Assembly (NCBI GenBank): GCA_937901465.1
Contig: CALGTU010000090.1
Coordinates: 1-5,076, forward strand
Direction: 5' to 3'
Source: an uncultured Clostridia bacterium
Lineage (GTDB): Bacteria > Bacillota > Clostridia > Oscillospirales > Ruminococcaceae
Length of the DNA stretch: 5,076 bases
The position numbers and the translations under genes were made by a program. The notes under the pieces are model-generated. The model saw nothing but the letters and a program-made list of their open reading frames with translations. It was not told the DNA's origin and made no database searches. Shown in pieces: positions 1 to 5,076 of the stretch (positions within the stretch are counted from its first letter, which is position 1; each line of letters opens with the position of its first letter).

Positions 1-1
1 G

Positions 2-61
2 GGCGCAGAACGTGGAGATTTATCTCCCGTTCTGTGTCACGGGTGAACTCGCCGTCAGGCG
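2..61. repeat. GC-rich palindromic island, possible dispersed intergenic repeat
   Basis: The first 85 or so bases are much more GC-rich than the rest of the window and are full of dyad symmetry. The main hairpin pairs 6-12 (CAGAACG) with 28-34 (CGTTCTG) and 14-18 (GGAGA) with 23-27 (TCTCC), around a TTTA loop with T13 bulged. It can be extended with wobbles out to 2/38. A smaller hairpin follows: CGCC 50-53, loop GTCA, GGCG 58-61. No T-tract follows the main hairpin, so it is not a standard intrinsic terminator. The composition shift and symmetry suggest a mobile or dispersed intergenic palindrome cut by the window edge. That it is repeated elsewhere is inference. Confidence 0.45.
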
Positions 62-142
62 TGGGCACAAGGCACGGGGTGGGGGTTATCTATCCTGCAC
101 AAAAAAGGGGGATAATAATTGTTTGGCAAATTTCGGGTTTTA

Positions 143-172
143 TATCCAAATTTATACAAGATATGTTATAAT
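143..172 (+). promoter_or_regulatory. Probable promoter of the lipoprotein-DUF4230 operon (extended -10)
   Basis: TATAAT at 167-172 is preceded by TG at 164-165, giving the extended -10 form TGNTATAAT, which tolerates a weak -35. At the usual spacing (about 143-150) only poor matches such as TATCCA are seen. Transcription would start near 179 and give a leader of about 58 nt before the ATG at 237. Two copies of CAAATTT (127-133 and 147-153) lie just upstream with a 20-bp period, the second abutting the -35 position; they could be operator half-sites, but this is unproven. Confidence 0.6.
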
Positions 173-224
173 TATTATGAAGGGTTAAAATGACAGATTT
201 CTGAAAAATTTATCCTGTGTAAAA

Positions 225-229
225 GGGGG
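225..229 (+). promoter_or_regulatory. Strong ribosome binding site for the lipoprotein gene
   Basis: The run AAAAGGGGGAA places GGGGG seven bases before the ATG at 237. It fixes this start, which is also the one that begins a complete lipoprotein signal peptide. Confidence 0.75.
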
Positions 230-236
230 AATTTTT

Positions 237-1832
237 ATGAAACACTTGAAACTTATTGCTATGGGGATAGTTTCTCTTTTTCTTCTGACGGGGTGCGCCT
301 CTGCCGAAGAAAAGTTAGAGAAATATCTTCTCGAATCGGGCGACGAAGCCTATCTTAAATACCTCGAGCTGAAAGAAAACGGACAACTTGACAGCGACGG
401 ATATTATCTTGACAGCGAAATCGTTGCCGCTATGTCTGACAACAAGGCAGAAAACATTTCTGTTACACTTTCAGAAAACACATTTCTTGATATTTCTTAT
501 TTCAAAGACGCGGATATGACCATTCCCCTTTCTCCTGATGAAGACATTATGCTTTCAGCGGGAGATTCGGTATACGCATCTGAGCCCGTTGTAAAATCAG
601 ACCTTTCGGGTGTGTTCGGATTTTCTGAATACAGAATTTATGAATGGAAAGACGGAGAAAAAATTCTTATTGCAACAAACAGCGACGACAGAAAAACAGT
701 ATTTACAATACCTTCGGATTTTAAGGGAAACGACATCATCATAGAACCCATAGGGGAATATATTGAAAGTCAGCTTAAATTCTCTGCCAAGGATATTTCT
801 ACAAACAGACAGGTTTCGGGAAAATGGACTGTGAACGGAGAAGAATATTCTGCTTCTGAAATGAAAATCGACCCTACCGAAACTCTCGACATTTCATTCT
901 TCTATGAAGAAAAGGATTATTATGTTGTAAAGACATCTCCCGAAGTTCCTGATGTCGAGAAACTAAAAGGAGTAGTTACATTCCCACAAAAGACACTCAG
1001 CGACAAGACATCCCAGTATTCTGTGGAACTCAGAAAGTTTATGGATATTCTCATAGGTGGCGATAATAAGGGAATTTCAAAAATACAGGTGAATTCAAAA
1101 GAAAAGGCTAACACCGAAAAAATCCCTCAGGTAAGACACAATGACAACATCGTTATAGACATAAAAAACGGCTACAAACTCTACTGCACACAGTTTGAAA
1201 CAGGCGCTCCCGAAAAACTTGACGGCGGTGTATCAAGATACACACTTAATCTTTCTGAAACCGACGATGAAACAATAAACATCTATGTTTCAAAGGAATC
1301 GGGCGAAAAGGTTGAAAAGTTCCTGAGCCATCAGGACAGTTTCAAAAATGCGAAAGTAAGCGTTTCTCTCAAAGACAATGGCTATGAACTGAAATCGGGA
1401 GATTTCATTGACGGTGGCGCTACCGTTATTGTAAAAATCATCCCCGATAAGAATTATTACATAACGGGAAACAACATCAAAGACAATATGTTTGAAAAGG
1501 AAATGAAATATTCCGCCTATAAAACAGATATCTTTGAAATTAAAAACAGCCACGAAATCAAGAAGTTTATAAAAGTTACCTTTAAAGACACGGAAAGCGA
1601 CATCGCAAAATACACCTTTTATCTTGACAAAAAAGCAATCGGCGGAACAGTCGACCTTAGAGAAGAACAGAAACTCACTGTGAAGTGTGAACTGAAAGAC
1701 AAGGAAGGATATAAAATCGCAGGCAATCTTCCATTTTTATACACAGCGACGGAAGAAATCGAAATTACAGACGCGCTTCACAACAAGACTATCTCGGCTG
1801 AAGATTATATAAAGGTCGAAAGAAAGGGGTAG
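237..1832 (+). CDS. Predicted surface lipoprotein of unknown function with internal beta-rich repeats
   Basis: I do not recognise a named family for this 531-residue protein. The N-terminus is a classic lipoprotein signal peptide: K2/K5, a hydrophobic core, then the lipobox LLTGC with Cys20 as the lipid-modified residue, so the mature protein should be tethered to the outer membrane face. The rest is hydrophilic, rich in Lys, Glu, Asp and Ser, has no further membrane span, and alternates in a way that suggests beta-strands. At least three segments share a pattern: an opening strand (KFSAKD at 181, KVSVSLKD at 373, KVTFKD at 446) and a closing strand pair with an aromatic (ETLDISFF...DYYVV 215-231, ATVIVKI...NYYITG 395-411, QKLTVKC...GYKIAG 478-496). 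This resembles tandem Ig-like or surface-repeat domains; a weaker related stretch (GYKLYC) lies near 310-316. It is first in a three-gene operon, ending 6 nt before the next ATG. No catalytic motif is visible. It could be an adhesin, a sensor or an envelope scaffold. The coding call is firm; the function is unknown. Confidence 0.9.
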   Translation: MKHLKLIAMGIVSLFLLTGCASAEEKLEKYLLESGDEAYLKYLELKENGQLDSDGYYLDSEIVAAMSDNKAENISVTLSENTFLDISYFKDADMTIPLSPDEDIMLSAGDSVYASEPVVKSDLSGVFGFSEYRIYEWKDGEKILIATNSDDRKTVFTIPSDFKGNDIIIEPIGEYIESQLKFSAKDISTNRQVSGKWTVNGEEYSASEMKIDPTETLDISFFYEEKDYYVVKTSPEVPDVEKLKGVVTFPQKTLSDKTSQYSVELRKFMDILIGGDNKGISKIQVNSKEKANTEKIPQVRHNDNIVIDIKNGYKLYCTQFETGAPEKLDGGVSRYTLNLSETDDETINIYVSKESGEKVEKFLSHQDSFKNAKVSVSLKDNGYELKSGDFIDGGATVIVKIIPDKNYYITGNNIKDNMFEKEMKYSAYKTDIFEIKNSHEIKKFIKVTFKDTESDIAKYTFYLDKKAIGGTVDLREEQKLTVKCELKDKEGYKIAGNLPFLYTATEEIEITDALHNKTISAEDYIKVERKG

Positions 1833-1838
1833 GATATT

Positions 1839-2582
1839 ATGAAAAAAGTAGTTACTTTCTTTCAGAATCACTGGGAGAAAATCGTTGCCCTTATAGCAGT
1901 AATTCTTCTTGTGATTTCGGTAGTGGTTTTTGTATGTGCCAAAAAATCAGGCGAAGTCGCAGGTGACGCCCTTGCTGTCGGAATGGGAAAAGCAGTGGGG
2001 TCTTTTGAGGGAATAAAAGACGCTTCTGAAAACTATGAGGCAGGAAAAGAAGAAGGTCTTGGCGCTAAGGATACAGAGGCAGAATTTGCAAGTGAGATAA
2101 GAAAAATATCAAAGCTTCAGGTTCTTGTTGCAGGCGTTAAGGTAGAGAATTTTCATAAGCAGAACAGCACCAATCCTTTCTCAAAAGACAAACTCGCATA
2201 CGCATCACTGACAGTTCAGGAAGGACAGGCTGTCTTTACAGTTGACCTTACTAAAATGCATATAAAAGAAAATCTCACAACGATAAATGTAAAAATCCCC
2301 GAGCCTGAATGTGAGGTTTATATCGACAACGCAACATCAGAGGTTATCGGAACATACGAAAGAACTCTTTTCAACGGAACAACCGAAAACGGACTTAAAG
2401 GTGCTGAAAATTCAGAAAAGGAAATGCGTGAAAAGATAAACGAAAAGGTAAAGAAAAATTCCGACCTTCATAATCAGGCAAAGGAACGTGCTTTAGCGCA
2501 GGTTACTGAAATGTTAAATTCCGTAAACACAACGGGAAAAACAATAGACGTTACATTTATAGAAGAAAAGGGGGATGAATAA
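1839..2582 (+). CDS. Membrane-anchored DUF4230-like protein, first paralogue
   Basis: This 247-residue protein has a short cytoplasmic N-terminus, one hydrophobic anchor (about residues 15-34, followed by K35-K36), a linker rich in Gly, Ala and Glu (about 36-85), and a C-terminal domain (about 87-240). The domain has the hallmarks I associate with DUF4230 (Pfam PF14014): a 'vD(l/m)' strand (V135-D136-L137), a strand ending in V-K-I-P-E-P-E (151-157) and then a V-Y-I-D segment, and a final charged helix (about 190-230) rich in Lys, Glu and Ala. The family has no established function. The start is supported by AAAGGGG at 1823-1829, nine bases before the ATG and overlapping the end of the upstream gene. 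The stop overlaps the next start (TAATG), which suggests translational coupling. The family call rests on motif memory without a profile search. An uncharacterised envelope protein is the safe description. Confidence 0.88.
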   Translation: MKKVVTFFQNHWEKIVALIAVILLVISVVVFVCAKKSGEVAGDALAVGMGKAVGSFEGIKDASENYEAGKEEGLGAKDTEAEFASEIRKISKLQVLVAGVKVENFHKQNSTNPFSKDKLAYASLTVQEGQAVFTVDLTKMHIKENLTTINVKIPEPECEVYIDNATSEVIGTYERTLFNGTTENGLKGAENSEKEMREKINEKVKKNSDLHNQAKERALAQVTEMLNSVNTTGKTIDVTFIEEKGDE

Positions 2583-3304
2583 TGTCTGATAAAAAAGAAA
2601 TTGTTACTACTGATTCCAAAAAAGTAATAATAAGAATGATTATCTTTATTGTCGCAGTCATCGCCCTTGTTGCAAGTTTTATTCTCTTTATAACCTCAGG
2701 CTCTGTCGCACTTGATTCTGCTATTAAATCAAGCGAAGAAACATTCCTTTCAGAAAAGGAAAAGACCTATGAAGATTTCAAAGAAACCTTTATGGAACTC
2801 GGCGAAAACAATCACCATGTAAGCAACAGAGTCGACATAGATATAACATCTATAAAAACGGACAACAGATTACAGGTTTTAGAGGTTATAAATACAGAAT
2901 ATATAAACTGTGATGAACCCGATGAAAAAATAACTGCCTGGTTTGAGGTTAAAGGCAAAGGGATATATACCGTTAATATGGAAGCCGTTGAATACATTAT
3001 AGACAACAGACACAGCACAGTATCTGTAAGAGTTCCCAAACCCGAACTTGCCATTACGGATTCTGTTGTCGAAAACAAATTCTTTGTCGATGATTCAATC
3101 CTTAAAAACGGAAGTGTTGCTAAGGGAAGCAGACTTTATGAAGAAGCAAAGGTAAAGGGTGCGAATGTAATAAAAGAAGAATTTTCGACAAATACCGACT
3201 ATTATGAAATCGCAGAAGAATCTGCCGAAATCGCAATATCAAACCTTGTTTACGAAGTAAATCAGGGCGTTAAAGACCTTAAAGTTACAGTTGAATTTTA
3301 TTAA
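2582..3304 (+). CDS. Membrane-anchored DUF4230-like protein, second paralogue
   Basis: This 240-residue protein has the same architecture as its upstream neighbour: a basic N-terminus, one hydrophobic anchor (about residues 15-37), then an extracytoplasmic domain. Few positive charges follow the anchor, so the C-terminus should lie outside the cell. Equivalent motifs occur at almost the same positions: LQVLEV (near 100), V-N-M (131-133), V-R-V-P-K-P-E-L (149-156), and a C-terminal Glu/Ala-rich helix. These parallel LQVLVAGV, V-D-L and V-K-I-P-E-P-E in the first paralogue. Outside the motifs the two have diverged widely, so the duplication is old. The ATG overlaps the upstream TAA by one base and has GGGGG at 2570-2574 inside the upstream gene, seven bases away. 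It is last in the operon; an intrinsic terminator follows. Tandem paralogues suggest a hetero-oligomer, perhaps with the lipoprotein, but this is inference. Confidence 0.88.
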   Translation: MSDKKEIVTTDSKKVIIRMIIFIVAVIALVASFILFITSGSVALDSAIKSSEETFLSEKEKTYEDFKETFMELGENNHHVSNRVDIDITSIKTDNRLQVLEVINTEYINCDEPDEKITAWFEVKGKGIYTVNMEAVEYIIDNRHSTVSVRVPKPELAITDSVVENKFFVDDSILKNGSVAKGSRLYEEAKVKGANVIKEEFSTNTDYYEIAEESAEIAISNLVYEVNQGVKDLKVTVEFY

Positions 3305-3338
3305 AAAATCCACATTTTCAGAGTAATGCAATATAAGA

Positions 3339-3375
3339 AGCAGTATCGCAGAATCAGGCGGTACTGCTCTTTTTT
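3339..3375 (+). terminator. Intrinsic terminator of the lipoprotein-DUF4230 operon
   Basis: AGCAGTA (3339-3345) pairs perfectly with TACTGCT (3362-3368). The stem continues through a T-G wobble and CGC/GCG to give 11 pairs around an eight-base loop (3350-3357). One C and then six T residues (3370-3375) follow. It lies 35 bp after the stop at 3304 and separates this operon from pst. Confidence 0.88.
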
Positions 3376-3404
3376 ATCAGGTAAGAATTCAATCTATTTA
3401 AAAT

Positions 3405-3444
3405 TTGACACAGATTTTACAAAACTCCTCTTTCCGACTTTACA
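3405..3444 (+). promoter_or_regulatory. Candidate Pho box (PhoP-type direct repeats) upstream of pstS
   Basis: TTGACA (3405-3410) and TTTACA (3416-3421) are spaced exactly 11 bp apart, the period of PhoP half-sites in Bacillus (consensus TT(A/C/T)A(C/T)A with about 5-bp gaps). A further TTTACA sits at 3439-3444, 23 bp on, which is two periods plus one base. The intermediate position is degenerate. Placement just upstream of the -10 of a phosphate transporter operon makes PhoP control likely. The G in the first box departs from consensus, and TTGACA there is at the wrong distance to be the -35 of the TATAAT below. Confidence 0.55.
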
Positions 3445-3459
3445 TAAGAGCGATATAAT
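3431..3459 (+). promoter_or_regulatory. pstS promoter, good -10 and weak -35
   Basis: TATAAT at 3454-3459 is a consensus -10. With a 17-bp spacer the -35 would be TTTCCG (3431-3436), only three matches to TTGACA. A strong -10 with a poor -35 is typical of a promoter that needs an activator, in keeping with the TTTACA boxes upstream. Transcription should start near 3465, giving a leader of about 50 nt. Confidence 0.65.
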
Positions 3460-3460
3460 T

Positions 3461-3499
3461 CGGATGTAAACCAAAAAAACACAAACAAATTTACATCTG
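3461..3499 (+). promoter_or_regulatory. Inverted repeat at the pstS transcription start and leader
   Basis: GATGTAAA (3463-3470) is the perfect reverse complement of TTTACATC (3490-3497). The pairing can extend by a G-T wobble and a C-G pair to 3461/3499. The 19-base loop is almost only A and C. The right arm lies directly before the ribosome site AAAGGA (3500-3505). The left arm spans the expected transcription start, so the structure could be a DNA operator built from the same TTTACAT motif seen at 3439, or a 5'-UTR hairpin affecting translation or mRNA stability. Confidence 0.45.
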
Positions 3500-3514
3500 A
3501 AAGGAATTGTAATT

Positions 3515-4315
3515 ATGAAAAAGATTATCAGTATTTTAACAGTTGCACTTATTATGTGCGGCACACTCGCTGGCTGTTCAGCCGAAAAGGAAGCCGTTTC
3601 AACAGACGGCTCAACCTCAATGGAAAAGGTTATCGGAGTTTTGGGTGAAACATTTGAAAACGACACAGGAATTACAGTAACATATAACCCCACAGGCTCA
3701 GGTTCAGGAATCAAGGCTGTTGCCGCAGGAACTTGTGATATCGGGCTTTCAAGCCGTGACCTGAAGGACGAAGAAAAGGCTCAGGGACTTACATCGACAG
3801 TTCTCGCTTATGACGGAATCGCAATCATCGTAAACCCTGAAAATCCCGTTTCTGACCTTGACATTGAAACAATTGCAAAGATTTATACAGGCGAAATCAC
3901 AAACTGGAGTGAAATCGGCGGTAACGACGCTGAAATCGTTCTTATCGGACGCGAAGCAGGAAGCGGTACGCGTGATGGATTTGAATCTATAACAGACACA
4001 GAAGATAACTGCAAATACCGTCAGGAGCTCACCTCAACAGGCGATGTTATCACAACTGTTTCAGGCAATCCCGCGGCAATCGGTTACGCATCGGTAGCGT
4101 CTGTAAAGGATAATGTAAAGATGCTTACAGTAGGCGGTGTCGCTCCCTCTGAAGAAACTATAAAAGACGGAAGTTATGTTGTTCAGCGTCCTTTTGTTCT
4201 TGTAACAAAGGCTGATACAGAACTTTCAGAAAGTTCACAGAAGTTTTTTGACTACATCACATCAGAAGACGCAAGAGAAGCAATTTCAACAGCAGGCGTT
4301 GTTGCTGCAAACTAA
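3515..4315 (+). CDS. pstS: Phosphate ABC transporter, substrate-binding lipoprotein PstS
   Basis: PstS binds inorganic phosphate with high affinity outside the membrane and delivers it to the PstC-PstA permease. The 266-residue protein opens with a lipoprotein signal peptide ending in the lipobox LAGC (Cys21), the Gram-positive membrane-tethered form. Phosphate-site motifs occur in family order: G-S-T-S (32-35), the loop P-T-G-S-G-S-G (59-65), D-I-G-L-S-S-R (75-81), Y-D-G-I-A-I-I-V-N (99-107), W-S-E-I-G-G (131-136), and G-R-E-A-G-S-G-T-R-D (145-154), with Arg146, Ser150, Gly151 and Thr152 matching the E. coli anion-binding Arg-Ser-Gly-Thr. A-I-G-Y-A follows. It is shorter than E. coli PstS (about 346 residues), as is common in Clostridia. 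The start is supported by AAAGGA nine bases upstream and by the signal peptide. pstC follows after a 57-nt gap, and the upstream boxes suggest induction by phosphate starvation. Confidence 0.97.
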   Translation: MKKIISILTVALIMCGTLAGCSAEKEAVSTDGSTSMEKVIGVLGETFENDTGITVTYNPTGSGSGIKAVAAGTCDIGLSSRDLKDEEKAQGLTSTVLAYDGIAIIVNPENPVSDLDIETIAKIYTGEITNWSEIGGNDAEIVLIGREAGSGTRDGFESITDTEDNCKYRQELTSTGDVITTVSGNPAAIGYASVASVKDNVKMLTVGGVAPSEETIKDGSYVVQRPFVLVTKADTELSESSQKFFDYITSEDAREAISTAGVVAAN

Positions 4316-4326
4316 GATAAAAAGAC

Positions 4327-4350
4327 TATGCGGTAATTTTCTGCCGCATA
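4327..4350 (+). promoter_or_regulatory. Intercistronic hairpin between pstS and pstC
   Basis: TATGCGG (4327-4333) pairs perfectly with CCGCATA (4344-4350), plus a T-G wobble, around an eight-base loop. No T-tract follows, so it is not a full terminator. It lies 11 bp after the pstS stop. A stem here can shield the pstS message from 3'-to-5' decay or cause partial attenuation, which would give more PstS than permease, as pst operons generally require. Confidence 0.65.
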
Positions 4351-4372
4351 ATGTCATATACGGAGCAGATTT

Positions 4373-5076
4373 ATGAAGAAAAATAAAATGATTGAAAGAG
4401 CCATTCACGGCGTGTTTCTGATACTCGGTCTTCTTACTGTCGGATGCGTTCTTCTGATAACAATATATCTTGTGATTTCGGGAATTCCCGCTATAACAAA
4501 AATAGGACTTTTCGATTTCCTTTTCGGAACAAAATGGGCATCAACCGCCGATACGCCGAGTTATGGAATACTCCCCTTTATTTTAACAAGTGTTTACGGA
4601 ACGGCAGGAGCGATTTTAATAGGCGTTCCCATAGGATTTTTTACGGCTGTGTATTTATCGAAACTTGCTGACCCGAAAGTAAAAGCCTTTATGGAGGGTG
4701 CAGTAAGTCTGCTTGCAGGTATTCCGTCGGTTGTATATGGTTTAGTGGGTATGCTTGTGCTTGTACCTGCTGTGCGTGAGATATTTGACATACCCGATGG
4801 TGCAAGTTTATTTTCAGCAATAATCGTTCTTGCGATTATGATACTTCCTTCTATTATAAAAGTTTCCATGACGGCTATTGAGGCTGTTCCAAAAGAATAT
4901 GAGGACGCCTCTTTAGCTCTTGGAGCAACACCCGTTGAAACATATTTCAGAGTTTCTGTTCCTGCGGCAAAAAGCGGAATTGCGGCGGCTGTTGTGCTTG
5001 GTGTGGGGCGTGCCATAGGCGAAGCCATGGCTGTTATGATGGTATCGGGAAATGTTCCGAATATGCCGTCGCTTTT
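4373..5076 (+). CDS. pstC: Phosphate ABC transporter permease PstC, 3' end beyond window
   Basis: PstC and PstA form the membrane channel that takes phosphate from PstS, driven by ATP hydrolysis by PstB. The frame is open from ATG 4373 to the window end (234 codons plus two bases). PstC proteins are usually near 290-310 residues, so roughly 60-70 are missing. Hydrophobic segments lie at about 13-36, 66-95, 110-132, 144-165 and 202-226. The EAA-type coupling loop that contacts the ATPase runs about 177-199 (E-D-A-S-L-A-L-G with Gly184, then V-P-A-A). The motif G-R-A-I-G-E-A-M-A-V-M-M-V-S-G-N (212-227) is the PstC form and separates it from PstA. The extracytoplasmic stretch 38-65 (F-L-F-G-T-K-W, then S-Y-G-I-L-P) is also typical. 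GGAG at 4362-4365, seven bases upstream, supports the start. Confidence 0.96.
   Translation, partial: MKKNKMIERAIHGVFLILGLLTVGCVLLITIYLVISGIPAITKIGLFDFLFGTKWASTADTPSYGILPFILTSVYGTAGAILIGVPIGFFTAVYLSKLADPKVKAFMEGAVSLLAGIPSVVYGLVGMLVLVPAVREIFDIPDGASLFSAIIVLAIMILPSIIKVSMTAIEAVPKEYEDASLALGATPVETYFRVSVPAAKSGIAAAVVLGVGRAIGEAMAVMMVSGNVPNMPSL

Larger units (their letters stand above)
91..230 (+). repeat. Imperfect direct repeat of an RBS-like block (91-111 and 211-229)
   Basis: TATCCTGCAC followed by an A-run and GGGGGA at 91-112 recurs as TATCCTGTGT, AAAA and GGGGGA at 211-230. The copies are 120 bp apart and differ by three substitutions in the middle and two A residues. The second copy supplies the ribosome binding site of the lipoprotein gene at 237. 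The first copy has no ATG at the matching distance; only a TTG at 119 opens a 24-codon frame ending at 193. This may be a duplicated leader segment or the boundary of an inserted element. Confidence 0.5.

Noticed and set aside
1..68. A stop-free minus-strand frame through the GC-rich island (GTG at 68)
   Set aside because: GC-rich DNA lacks stops by chance. There is no ribosome site before the GTG, and the palindromic structure is a better explanation.
119..193. A 24-codon frame starting at TTG 119, spaced well from GGGGG at 107-111
   Set aside because: It is very short, uses a rare start, contains the promoter -10 of the next operon and has no recognisable peptide features. It is noted only in connection with the duplicated block.
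190..204. A four-residue ATG frame after GAAGGG, a possible leader peptide
   Set aside because: Too short to separate from chance, and no attenuator or codon pattern accompanies it.
3405..3410. TTGACA as the pstS -35 box
   Set aside because: It lies 43 bp before the TATAAT, and no -10 is found 16-18 bp downstream of it. Its 11-bp relation to TTTACA fits a regulator half-site better.
3394..3714. A 106-codon minus-strand frame across the pstS promoter and 5' end
   Set aside because: It is antisense to the well-supported pstS and its regulatory region and has no family resemblance.
237..4315. A functional link between the envelope operon and phosphate uptake based on adjacency
   Set aside because: A strong terminator and a separate promoter lie between them and no PhoP-like box array was seen before position 237, so adjacency alone is not evidence.
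4444..4671. A 75-codon plus-strand frame inside pstC
   Set aside because: It lies in another frame of the clearly recognisable PstC reading frame and its translation shows no membrane or domain pattern.
4594..5028. A 144-codon minus-strand frame opposite pstC
   Set aside because: It is the antisense shadow of the conserved PstC coding sequence.

Overview
The window looks like chromosomal DNA from a low-to-moderate GC Firmicute, most likely an uncultured or gut-type member of the Clostridia. The reasons are the strong GGGGG or AAGGA ribosome sites, the AT-rich codons, the short Gram-positive lipoprotein signal peptides, the TATAAT promoters and the compact clostridial-type PstS. All recognisable genes are on the + strand. 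This is inference from sequence style; no phylogenetic marker is present.

Layout: (i) Positions 1-236 hold no convincing gene. They contain a GC-rich, strongly palindromic island (about 1-85), two imperfect copies of an RBS-like block (91-111 and 211-229), and a probable extended -10 promoter (164-172). (ii) Positions 237-3304 are a tight three-gene operon: an orphan 531-residue lipoprotein with internal repeats, then two tandem, divergent paralogues (247 and 240 residues), each with one N-terminal membrane anchor and an apparent DUF4230-type extracytoplasmic domain. The gaps are 6 nt and a 1-nt TAATG overlap. A good intrinsic terminator follows at 3339-3375. (iii) Positions 3376-3514 are a regulatory region with TTGACA/TTTACA boxes that resemble PhoP sites, a TATAAT -10, and an inverted repeat at the probable transcription start. 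(iv) Positions 3515-5076 begin a high-affinity phosphate transport (pst) operon: pstS, an intercistronic hairpin, and the first 234 codons of pstC, which runs off the window end. pstA, pstB and phoU would be expected downstream but are not in the window.

The pst part is well understood. PstS captures phosphate outside the membrane and hands it to the PstC-PstA channel, powered by PstB, usually under PhoR-PhoP control in Firmicutes. The upstream operon is the less described part. All three products should sit on the outer face of the membrane, so a small cell-envelope complex is plausible, but no function can be assigned from sequence. The terminator separates it from pst, so nothing in the window shows the two operons are functionally linked.
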